Source: Podochytrium sp. JEL0797 (Eukaryota > Chytridiomycota > Chytridiomycetes > Chytridiales > Chytriomycetaceae). From it: DNA of 16,709 bases. The notes beneath the pieces were generated by a model. The model worked only from the letters and a program-made list of their open reading frames with translations, made no database searches and had not been told where the DNA came from. The position numbers and the translations under genes are program-made. The stretch is from the NCBI GenBank assembly GCA_027596195.1, contig JADGJG010000552.1, positions 1 to 16,709 on the forward strand, in the 5' to 3' direction. Of this stretch, positions 7,901 through 15,715 are shown piece by piece. Within the stretch, counting starts at the first letter, position 1, and each line of letters opens with the position of its first letter.

Positions 7901-10464
7901 CGCCTTCTCGTCGTGCTGGTGCTTCGGGAACTCCGGCGACCTCGTCGCGTGAGGGCACGCCTTTGCCGATGCCTTTCGGGTCGACTAAGAAGGCTGTGAA
8001 AACGAGGGGAAATGCAGAAGTGGAGATGGAGTCTCTGTTTGCGGGGATTACTGTGCGTGAGGGAGAGGAGGAAGTGAAGCAGCAGGAACCGACGGATTGG
8101 TTGAAGTCCACGTTGGGTGGGAATGTCGAGGCGTTGGATGACCTGCTGGGTGAGTTTTGTTTTTGCTTTTCGCGAAAAAAAAATCCCCCAGCTCTAATGC
8201 GTATGTGTGTTGTAGACGAAGACGCGCCCGACTTTATGGCCGACACATCCATCATGTTCTTCCCCTCAGCGTCCACAACACAACAACCCACAACCAACCG
8301 CAGCAGCATCGCAGACCCCTTCTTCCTCCCCTCCTCCTCCGCCAACACATCCCTCCTCTCACCCACCGAATTTGACGAATTCCTCGCCTCCTCGCAACCA
8401 GCGACCCCGCTCGCCGCCACTTCTGCAGCCCGTCATGGCCGCTTTGATGAGTTCCTCCCGCGGTCGGAACCGATATCGGGGCAACCGAGTTTCTTGGACG
8501 ATTTCGCTTTGTTGACGGATGCGGCGAATCCGATGGATGAGATGAGTTTTGCGGTGGCGGGGATTCCGTTGGTGGATCAAGGGGAGGAGGAGGAGGTGTT
8601 TGTGTTGGAGGGTGGAAGCGGGGGTGGGGGAGAGAAGGAGGGGGAGGGGTTGTTTGGTGTGGGGGAGGAGAGTTTGAATATGGCGATGCGTAGTAGCGGT
8701 GCGGGGGCTGGATTTTCGGCGTCTGCGTTTTTCAAGAATTTGGGCAAGGTTGGGGGGGGTAGCGGTCTTGATTTGGAGGAGGAGGAGGAGGAGGAGGAAG
8801 AGAAGGGGCTGGATGGGAATGAACCGGCCACAGGGTTCTTTTTGGAGTCTGTTTGTGTGGGTGAGATTGGTGGTGAGAATAACGACGATGAGAGTATTTT
8901 GGAGGAGTTGCCGCCGCGGTCTGTAGAGCATTCTGGGGACGGTGCAGATTTGTTTGATGGGGTGGTTGGGTTGGCGGGCGATGGGTTTGATAGTGGTGTT
9001 GTGGAGGAAGAGGAAGGGGTGGAGGAGATTGGTGTTCCGGGACGTGGTGGTTACGAGGGCGTGAGGTTGACGGAGTATTCGTTGTCGGTTGACGAGGTGG
9101 TGAGTGAAAGGGAGGGAGAGAACGTGAAAGAGGTGGCTGCCGCACCGGTGTGTCTGTCTTCAGTGGAGGAAGCCGATGCACTTGGTGCAGAGTTGGAGCA
9201 GCTGGGTTTGAGCGAGGAACATGGCAAACAAGATTCTGTCGCGAGTGCCTCCAAATCGTCCAACTCTCTCCTCGCGGACGACATTGCCGTTTCGAACATT
9301 ATGCTCTCTGCGTCGTTGGAGGAGACGGGCACAGGGTTCTTGGACGACTTTGCGGTGTCAAACATTCAGGTGTCGCAGGAAGAGATGGACCCGGTGGTCA
9401 AGGTGGAAGGGCGCGGTGGGTTGCTTATGGATTCGTTTGTCGCGTGGGACGCTTCGAAGGAGGATCCAGTTGCGGGTCTCCTTCTCGACGACCAGGAAGA
9501 TTCGTGCGGCCTCGAAGTGGACGAAGAAGGTCTCGAGGATGGAACTGGGCTGATCAACCTCGAGGACACGAGCATCTATTTCTCGGCAGACAATAAGCAT
9601 GGGATTCTCCTTGGTCTTGAGAAGGATGGCTCCGAGGAGGAAGAGGAGGAAGAGATTCCTGACAACCTGTTGGATTTTGCGGGTTTGGTTCCGAGTGCCG
9701 CTGTGGCACCCACGCCGTCTTCTGTTCCCGCCATCTCGTCCCAAACACTTGCACCCGTCGCCTCGTCCCCATGCACTTCATCATCAGAAATGACGTCTTC
9801 GTTCGATCCGTTCGGCGACGCGCGATCTCCTCGAACCGCAACCAACCGCCTCCACATGCACCCACACCAGCAGCTACGACACCCTTCCGTCTCTTCACTG
9901 CGTCTCGACTCGGGCGTTGCAGAAGGACCCGAGGACATGAGCGAGATTCCACCGGGACATCCGGACCCGAGTCACGTGTTGATGTCTCAAGACGAGCCGC
10001 CGTCTTTGGATGCCGCAGCGGTGTTGGAACCGTTGCAAGAGGAGGAGGACGCGTCGTTGTTCCCTGCTGTTGCGGCTGCTGCGGAGGCTGAGAGTGGTGA
10101 GATGCGAATGGATGACATTGCGGGCCACAACACGAGCAGTCCGGTTCGAGTTGTGTCGGAAAAAGAGCGGACAAGGAATCCGCCGCCCATGTCTGAGTCT
10201 ATTGATTCGTTGAAAGGGCGGCGATCCAGTGGGGTGATGCTGGAAAGCATTTTGGATTGGAACTGCGACGATTCGAATGCAGACAACGCGTTTGGCGAGA
10301 GTCGCGAACACGCGTTCATTGTGGAGCGGTCGCTTGGGTGGTTTGGGAGTGATTCGCAGATGCAAGGGGTGCATGAGGAGCCGTCGTTTTTGACACGGGA
10401 GGAGCCTGTTTGGATGTTGGAGAAGGAGGGTGATTCAGATTCCGAGGAGGAAACTGATTTGTAG
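4963..10464 (+). CDS. HAUS6: HAUS6-like augmin complex subunit with a very long acidic C-terminal tail
   Basis: Twelve exons: 4963-5145, 5262-5416, 5472-5551, 5617-5976, 6064-6179, 6244-6385, 6472-6770, 6830-7133, 7192-7334, 7408-7522, 7580-8149, 8216-10464, giving about 1571 aa. Residues 1-150 match the HAUS6 N-terminal domain: a MSSA start, LLGFDE, then AFEAVAHFLL and KEAFRGCWPVAD...DFR, equivalent to the FKFCWP-type motif of animal HAUS6. Residues ~150-440 are charged coiled coil (EIEKLTEIRNEMQ, QRQEELMESVQELKLERS). Residues ~440-790 are basic and rich in Ser/Thr-Pro. Residues ~790-1571 are acidic and disordered, ending EEETDL. Augmin recruits gamma-tubulin to existing spindle microtubules; the Ser/Thr-Pro region suggests mitotic CDK control (inference). 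Animal HAUS6 is roughly 950 aa, so this is far longer. Weak points: the donor at 6180 (GTTCGT), chosen to keep phase, and a possible extra 5' exon. The tail has no separate start or promoter, so I keep it in this gene. Confidence 0.82.
5157..5261 (+). repeat. Decayed ~21-bp minisatellite inside HAUS6-like intron 1
   Basis: Units begin at about 5157, 5178, 5200 and 5220, with a remnant to 5261. The best-conserved core is CTAGTGCTTC followed by a (C/T)TAGGGA-type end; later units diverge (CTAGCAACTC, CTAGCTAACA). Each unit ends in a pyrimidine-rich TAG|G that resembles a 3' splice site, and the last one is the acceptor needed to keep the HAUS6 frame. The array accounts for most of the extra length of this 116-bp intron. 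Confidence 0.8.
7664..7689 (+). repeat. ACA trinucleotide microsatellite encoding poly-Thr in HAUS6-like exon 11
   Basis: A run of ACA repeats encodes eight Thr in a row, flanked by a Ser/Thr/Lys-rich stretch and followed by PRSKLSNAF. It is in frame with the HAUS6-like protein, so length change by whole units would be tolerated. It lies in the basic, presumably disordered middle region. Confidence 0.85.
8776..8806 (+). repeat. GAG/GAA-rich tract encoding poly-Glu in the HAUS6-like tail
   Basis: An almost pure GAG repeat encodes LEEEEEEEEE in the acidic tail. Similar shorter tracts lie near 8583-8600, 9002-9020 and 9631-9655. The purine strand bias across the tail creates long open frames on the opposite strand (for example 8359-8931 and 9987-10694), which are shadows. 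Confidence 0.85.
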
Positions 10465-10501
10465 TTTTTTTTGATTTTTTTTGACAAACGTGTATTCTTT
10501 T
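10465..10501. terminator. 37-bp convergent 3' junction between HAUS6-like and SAM-domain genes
   Basis: The two stop codons face each other with only 37 bp between them, largely T runs on the plus strand. There is no room for two separate 3' UTRs, so each transcript probably reads into the other gene's 3' coding sequence. No canonical AATAAA is visible in the gap on either strand. Confidence 0.7.
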
Positions 10502-11728
10502 TTATGATGCTTGGAAACCTTCGCGTGACAGAATTTCGAGTTGACACCGCATCTCGACCCTCGCTGTGAGTTCGACGGCCGAAAAAACGCGCAGAAAGTC
10601 GGTCTCTGACATCTCGACCATCAGGTGACCATCGATTCCATACGAAACAACCACTGCGGCCCCAGCTTCCCCACCTCCGTTCAGGCGAACCCACTCCTCC
10701 GTCTCTTCAATGGTCCATTGACTTGGGTAACTTTTCGCCAAGTGGGTTTCTGGATCTTGATCGCCCTTGATATGTTGGTTGTATGCAGCTGGTTGTGCGA
10801 GGACGTCCAAAAATGAGGTGGGTGCCTTGTCGATGGATGAACGAGTGCCTGTGCTTTGTTTTTGCGCCACCACGCCCGATTTCGGCTTGGATGAGAGCTC
10901 CTTCGGCCTGCTCGAGAGAACGTCGAGAAACGATCTTGGGGGGTACAGTTTCGCGTCTGGCACAAACACGTTCATAAAGCCGGTGTGAGAATCGCTGATG
11001 GCCGGCTTGGGATTCAATTTCGAGAGCGACAAGACGGAAATATCGTCGTCTTCGAGGTCGAGATCTTGCTGGGTATTTGTGTGATGGTTGTTGTTGTTGG
11101 AGGGGAAGGGGGCGCGTCGTTGTTTCCGGCAGAGAGTGGCGCCAATCAAGCCGAGAGTGAGGCCCAAGCCCAGGGCACAAATGATGACGATTTCTGCAAC
11201 ACCCAGAGCATGAGAAGATGTTGAGGGAGCAGGTGCGTTCTCTTGTCCGGCAGTTGGTGATGTCGCCATGTGGTCTGGTCCAAAAGGGTCAAAGAAGTGG
11301 AGTGACGAGTTTGCAGGTGCGAATACAGAGACGGTGGGCGAGCTGATCGTAAAAATTCCGCTATTTTGAAGGCAGAACTTGGAGTCTGGGAGACTGTTTG
11401 CGATCTCGCTGTTTCGGGCGAGGAATTGGGTCCACATCGGTTGCACTGAGCCGCCGTTGCCGATCCATGCGGTGAAGTTGACGACTTCACTGGAGGAAGT
11501 CATGTTGAGAAACATTGTGGAACGGTCGAACCAAGCAGTGTTGGCGTTGAATGCGATTGAGGGGGGTGAATTAGAGAGGATCCCGTTAGCCGTCAAATGG
11601 ACGGCGAACTGAAAGGCAGTGGACCCGTCGGTTGACTGCAACGTTTGGCACGAGCGCAACTCTTGAATGCAAAAATTCACAACCCTGGGGACAGCGCCGG
11701 GAGGGCAAGGCGGTAGGTCCACGGACAT
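10502..11728 (-). CDS. Single-pass membrane protein with intracellular C-terminal SAM domain
   Basis: From the ATG at 11728 the frame gives 408 aa without introns. Residues 1-176 look like an ectodomain: several Cys and three sequons (NMT, NFT, NSS). Residues 177-200 (VAEIVIICALGLGLTLGLIG...) are a membrane span followed by a basic stop-transfer CRKQRR. Then come Asn/His and acidic low-complexity residues, two copies of SFLDVL, and at ~338-408 a SAM-like fold (WTIEETEEWV...GIDGHLMVEMSETDF...LEIL). SAM domains mediate protein oligomerisation, so this may be a receptor or scaffold, as an inference. Odd point: no signal peptide precedes the ectodomain. The frame is open upstream, without ATG, to a TAG about 11820 and carries an NLT sequon there, so a 5' exon may be missing from this model. 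I do not recognise the ectodomain. The gene lies about 112 bp downstream of the GPCR, same strand. Confidence 0.7.
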   Translation of the reverse strand: MSVDLPPCPPGAVPRVVNFCIQELRSCQTLQSTDGSTAFQFAVHLTANGILSNSPPSIAFNANTAWFDRSTMFLNMTSSSEVVNFTAWIGNGGSVQPMWTQFLARNSEIANSLPDSKFCLQNSGIFTISSPTVSVFAPANSSLHFFDPFGPDHMATSPTAGQENAPAPSTSSHALGVAEIVIICALGLGLTLGLIGATLCRKQRRAPFPSNNNNHHTNTQQDLDLEDDDISVLSLSKLNPKPAISDSHTGFMNVFVPDAKLYPPRSFLDVLSSRPKELSSKPKSGVVAQKQSTGTRSSIDKAPTSFLDVLAQPAAYNQHIKGDQDPETHLAKSYPSQWTIEETEEWVRLNGGGEAGAAVVVSYGIDGHLMVEMSETDFLRVFSAVELTARVEMRCQLEILSREGFQAS

Positions 11729-11840
11729 TTTGAATGTCAAATTAGAATTTTCTTGAACTCTGCACGTGCTCCATCGAAAACGGCAGAAAGAATGTCTTCT
11801 GCACCAATTCTGCTTCGACCCCTACAGCACAAGAAACAAA

Positions 11841-12758
11841 TTAATCAAAGAAGAGGTTTATTTTGTCCTTCCTTATGGTCCACAGCTTTCCCATCTCCTG
11901 TCTCAAGTCTGGCGAAAAATACATTGCCATCGCTGGTGTCACAACAACGTCCAACGCAACGCAAAGATACGTCGAGGTGCCAATCAACTTGGCCGTGCTC
12001 GTTTCCAGCCACGGATCCCCGAACCTTGTCCTCTCATAAATCAGCCACGCAACGGTGGGCAAATAACAAACTGCCAGACTGGAACCCATTGCGATGCAGT
12101 ATTTGAGCACTTTGGCTTGCGCAACAAAGAAGGCGCGACCTTGTTCGAGATTTGCGCGAAGTTTTTCACGAATATCCAGAAAGGTTCGCGTGTACAACAT
12201 AACGACGGAGGTAAAAGTCAAGCTGAACAGAGAGAGCAAGCACACATGCCAGATGATGCTTTGCAGCCACAAGTCAGGAGTCGTCGAATTGCTGCTGGGG
12301 GAAGTAGCGAAAATGACAGTCTCGACAATACAGAGAGTGGCAATAACCGTGATGACGCCAATAAACCATTTGTTCGACTGGTTGGGTTCGATTTGCTTGA
12401 CGACGAAATATCTTTCCATTGCGAGCAGGAGATTGCAGCCAAAGATGCAAGCGATGACGACAGATGTTTCGAGCGCTAAGACGCGATTGAGAGTAGAAGA
12501 GTAGACGAAATTGGTGAGGAGGTGAAGAAGATATCGCGTGACTGCAGAGACAGACCAAAAGAGGCAGACGGAGAGCAAGCTGAAGATGATTTTGTCCAGT
12601 CTGAAGAGGAGGAGGTTCTTGTTTTTGAGTATCGTCGCGAGGATGAGAGTGTTTGCCAGAACACCGAAAACGTAAATCGGCAGGATGCCAAAATATGTGA
12701 TGCGAAAGAGAGCCGAGTCGCGCGGCTCTGTAAGAAGGTATGCGGCATCAGCATCCAT
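11841..12758 (-). CDS. Rhodopsin-like (class A) G-protein-coupled receptor
   Basis: An intron-free frame of 305 aa with seven hydrophobic segments at about 20-44, 56-80, 98-120, 131-152, 167-190, 219-241 and 257-281. Class A marks: the Asn of TM1 (GVLANT), an ERY triplet at the end of TM3 (115-117), a CYLP in TM6 (231-234) in place of CWxP, and a TPAMAMY in TM7 (274-280) in place of NPxxY. The N-terminus is only ~19 residues and the cytoplasmic tail is short and basic. The usual retinal-binding Lys in TM7 is absent (Ala at that place), so it should not be a visual-type opsin. The ligand is unknown. Receptors of this class occur in animals and are reported from early-diverging fungi but are scarce in yeasts and moulds. 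It is divergent from the thioesterase and followed closely by the SAM membrane protein. Confidence 0.82.
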   Translation of the reverse strand: MDADAAYLLTEPRDSALFRITYFGILPIYVFGVLANTLILATILKNKNLLLFRLDKIIFSLLSVCLFWSVSAVTRYLLHLLTNFVYSSTLNRVLALETSVVIACIFGCNLLLAMERYFVVKQIEPNQSNKWFIGVITVIATLCIVETVIFATSPSSNSTTPDLWLQSIIWHVCLLSLFSLTFTSVVMLYTRTFLDIREKLRANLEQGRAFFVAQAKVLKYCIAMGSSLAVCYLPTVAWLIYERTRFGDPWLETSTAKLIGTSTYLCVALDVVVTPAMAMYFSPDLRQEMGKLWTIRKDKINLFFD

Positions 12759-13033
12759 TTGGCTTGGAACGGTTGATTTATGATCTGGTTTGAAAGGTGC
12801 AAACCGTTTTTTCGTCCTCGTTTGTTCCGACAGGAGTTTGAAATGAACCTGTTCCGACGGCAGTTTGATTTGGCATCGTTGAAATGAACTCTGAATAAGC
12901 GCGTGAAGCGTTTTCGAACTTCAACCCTCTCTTTCCCTCCATTTAGACAAAGAATAGAAGTGGAGGAGGGAAGAATTTTTCCAATCTCCTCCACCAATCG
13001 CCTTCGCTCGATTCCTTTGATTTTTCTTCGGCA
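12759..13033. promoter_or_regulatory. Divergent promoter region between the GPCR and thioesterase genes, with a partial duplication
   Basis: This 275-bp stretch separates two start codons facing away from each other, so both promoters must fit here. It holds an imperfect duplication: TGTTCCGAC(A/G)G(G/C)AGTTTGA at 12823-12841 and 12850-12868, with TTGAAATGAAC at 12838-12848 and 12879-12889. Pyrimidine-rich stretches precede the thioesterase ATG. No clear TATA box is seen. Confidence 0.6.
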
Positions 13034-13564
13034 ATGCCCCTCACACGATTCACAGCGTTCCGAATGCGACTCCCTGTGCAATGGGGCGATCAAGACGCAC
13101 ACGGCGCGCTGAGCCACGTTGCGCTGTACCGAATGTTTGAGTCTGCGCGGCTGGAGTATTTCGAGACTGCGATCGGGCCGCAGCTCTCTGCGGAGGTGCA
13201 GCACGGATTTCTGCGCGGGAAGGGCGTCGGGCGGTGAGGATCGGTTTGGTGTTTTGCGCTGACCCAAAGAAGCATTCTGCGCAGCGCAACGTTCGACGCA
13301 AAGGCCTCCGCATTCTACCCCGACACTTTGGTGCTGGGTGCGCGCACTTCCGTGCTGCAACACAACCGCATCATCCAGGAATATATCGCCGTGTCCGAGA
13401 AGACTCAGTGCGTGGTCGCCGAGGGCAGCGCTGTGATTTCGATGTTTGACCATGTTGCAAAGAAGAGGGCCGAGGTGCCCGCGGAGGTTGCCGCTGCAGT
13501 CAAACTGGTCGAGGGAAAGAACCTGCTTGTCGATATGTCTTTCTCGTCTCGAAATAATAAATAA
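13034..13564 (+). CDS. Hotdog-fold acyl-CoA thioesterase (4HBT/YbgC-like)
   Basis: Two exons, 13034-13233 and 13285-13564 (51-bp intron, GTGAGG...GCGCAG with a GCTGACCC branch-like site), give 159 aa, typical for single hotdog thioesterases. Residues 16-40 match the family signature: QWGDQDAHGALSHVALYRMF followed by ESARLEYF, with the Asp pair (D19, D21) where the catalytic Asp sits and SH instead of the usual NN after the Gly. The second exon carries the central strands (FYPDTLVLGARTSVL, VVAEGSAVISMFD). These enzymes hydrolyse acyl-CoA thioesters; the substrate cannot be told from sequence. No targeting peptide is obvious, and the C-terminus (RNNK) is not a peroxisomal SKL-type signal. The stop codon overlaps AATAAA. 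Confidence 0.85.
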
Positions 13565-13636
13565 AACTGAAATAACTTTCAAATTAATATCCTTTATTTT
13601 ATATTCTAATTCCAAAATTAAGCGAGATAGCACATT
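13565..13636. terminator. 72-bp convergent 3' junction between thioesterase and chitinase, with poly(A) signals in both directions
   Basis: On the plus strand AATAAA occurs twice around the thioesterase stop (13556-13561 and 13560-13565). On the minus strand AATAAA reads from 13598 to 13593, about 40 nt past the chitinase stop. The gap is AT-rich. The two mRNAs probably end within or beyond each other's stop region. Confidence 0.6.
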
Positions 13637-15715
13637 TTAAGCAAGAGTAACGTTGAAAGTCTTGTTCACGCACAGCGCGTACTGCTTGTAAGTTGGACCG
13701 TCCATCAAAGCGTTGAAGTTGGTCTGGTATGGCACCAACTGACACTGTCCAGCCGTCAAGTAGGATCCGACCCAGTACATGTTGGTTTTCGCGGCGCTGC
13801 TGCTTGTGTCGAAAGCCGGCATGTTGGCACAGTTGAAGTTTTCCTTGCTCGTGTCCAAGCCCATGTCAGCCGCGAAACTCTTGTAATAACTGATGCGGTT
13901 GGATGCTGCCGACGAGAGAGACGATCCAGCGCATTCTCCGTTGATGATCTGAATGGTGGATGGGAAGTCGTTGGAGCGTCCGGCGGCAATGTCGGCGGCG
14001 TTGGGGACCCAGGTTCCGTCCATAACTCCGAGCATCGAGGGCTTGGGGGGCTGCGGGTAGAGGAAGAAGAAAATGGCGGACGCCAAATTCAACCACGTGT
14101 CCGCAACGAGGGAAGGGGTGTTGAGCAGGACAGTGGGGTTTCCGTAGATGACTTCTGAGAACGGACCATAATTGAATGAGTCTGTTGAATGAAACGTGTG
14201 TCAGTTTGGATATAACAAAACAGACAAACAGAAATACTCACATGAAAGCTGGTGGGCTCCACGTCCAAAGTACTGCAGGAAACCATTGTAGGGGCCAGGC
14301 GCACATGGAAACACCGTGTTGAACGCCGGGTTGGTGCAATCGTTGTTGTAATTACATCCCGGACTCGAGTTTGTCTCCGTGCACGTCAACTCGCGGACAT
14401 ACACCAACGACTGTTGCCACTCGGCAATGGGAACAAGTCTGCTGTGCGCACCAGTCTCTTGGGCAAAGTGGGCAAACATGGTACTCAACAAGCGCTTGCA
14501 AATCGTGTCGGAATCTCTTCCTGCATACGTGTCGCAGAATCCGGCAAAGAAACCGACCGACTTGAGGAAGTTGGTGTACGTGTAGACTGGATCAGCCATC
14601 GAGAAGTAGGTTACGTTCCATTTGAAGGGGGTTACAATCGATTCCACGCGTTTGACGTTGTCCGGGTTGCTTGGGTTTCCAGGTGAGATCGAATCAATGT
14701 TGAAATTCGTCCTGACTTGGGTCTTCAGCATCTGCAAGATGGGATCCGTGGAGAGGGACGCGGCATAGGCCTGCGCTTGGGCCAACGTGGTGGCAACGGG
14801 AGCAGGCCCACTGGGGTTGGGGGGAACAGGAAGACCGGGGTTGCACGGACCTTGCGAAGCCCAACCGCCGTCGGCATTCGTGACGGGGCTCGCACCGACG
14901 CCCTCGTACCACTTCGCTTGGTAGTTGATGTTCGACACAGACACTTGACTATTGACAGTGTACGCAACGGTGGAAGACCATCCGATGAAACATGCTGGCA
15001 ATCCGGAAGGTGTGGTGGGAGTACCGGCGGTTGCGGTAGTGGAAGGGGGTTTGATGGTGGTTTGGACTTGAGCGGCAGTGGTAGAGGCCTGCGTCGTGGC
15101 TGGGATCGAGGCCTGGGTCGAGGCTTGGGTCGTGGCCTTATTTGTCAAAAAAAAGTTAGCCAAGGAAAAATCACTGAAATTTCGTATCAACTTGCCTTGG
15201 CTGTGGTCGACGAGCTAGTGGAAGTAGCGGTAGTCACTGGGATCACGGTAGTCACTGGGATCACGGCAGTCGTGGAAGAAGTCTGCGCAATCGAGATGAG
15301 TTCGGAAAGCCGAAAAAAATACAGCGAAATAGCGAAATACCTTTGGGGCTGCGGTGGTAGTTGACGCGCTGGTTGTGGGCTTCACAGCAGCTGCGGTAGT
15401 TGCTGCGGTAGTTGGCGGCGCGGGGGCTGATCCGGGCACGCACCCGATAAATCCGGCCACACTGCAAACTGTTCCGGCGGAACACCCCGTGATGGTGATC
15501 CATCCCAGATTGCTCGAATCGACGTAACTGCATTGTTGCAAGTTCTGCAAAGGGGCAAAAGCGGTTAGTCAGACATTGGTCACACCAAACAACCAACTCA
15601 AAAAAAGCCGCACCTGGCCGGAGCATCCGTAGGACCCGTTGACACATGTCTGACGCTTCTCGATGGGACTGGCATTGACTGCCACAGCGACAAGAGCAAG
15701 GATGGAAAGCTTCAT
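13637..15715 (-). CDS. Secreted GH19 chitinase with N-terminal CBM19-like and internal CBM5/12-like chitin-binding modules
   Basis: Five exons (minus): 15614-15715, 15341-15544, 15196-15282, 14242-15136, 13637-14181, giving 610 aa. Residues 1-15 are a signal peptide, followed by PIEKR, a Kex2-type site. Residues ~22-75 are Cys-rich and CBM19-like (CSAGTVC...GFIGC). A Thr/Ala/Pro linker follows, then at ~180-229 a CBM5/12-like chitin-binding module (CFIGWSS...YQAKWYEG...GGWASQGPC). From ~265 comes the GH19 domain: FAHFAQETGAHS with E358, VREL with E380 (22 residues on, the spacing of the two catalytic Glu of plant GH19 enzymes), then FLQYFGRGAHQLSYSFNYG, and PQPPKPSMLGVM. It should hydrolyse chitin outside the cell, for feeding or wall remodelling. 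Intron 3 (15137-15195) appears to be GC-AG. The start at 15715 is set by the signal peptide. Confidence 0.88.
15229..15264 (-). repeat. Two exact 18-bp tandem units in the chitinase linker exon
   Basis: Plus-strand GGTAGTCACTGGGATCAC occurs twice in tandem (15229-15246, 15247-15264). On the minus strand it encodes repeated V-I-P-V-T-T in the glycosylation-prone linker. The linker of the next exon also repeats at about 12 bp (TTQAS/TQAS units, 15085-15136). Confidence 0.85.

Noticed and set aside
7744..10464. 906-aa open frame taken as an independent gene
   Set aside because: The same frame is open upstream to a splice acceptor at 7579 that joins in phase to HAUS6-like exons; no promoter or start context is seen at 7744, and the 66-bp in-frame intron would be retained.
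8359..10694. Long minus-strand frames opposite the HAUS6 tail (for example 8359-8931, 9554-10174, 9987-10694)
   Set aside because: They are shadows created by the purine-rich acidic codons; their products are simple Pro/Leu/Ser or Arg/His-rich sequence.
11760..11922. Intron fusing the GPCR to the SAM protein as one polypeptide
   Set aside because: Phase fits, but it would cut TM7 short, the 163-bp length is atypical for most genes here, and it would put glycosylation-rich sequence in the cytoplasm. Kept only as a hypothesis to test.
12476..13633. 385-aa minus-strand open frame
   Set aside because: It overlaps the GPCR in another frame and the thioesterase in antisense, and has no recognisable domain.
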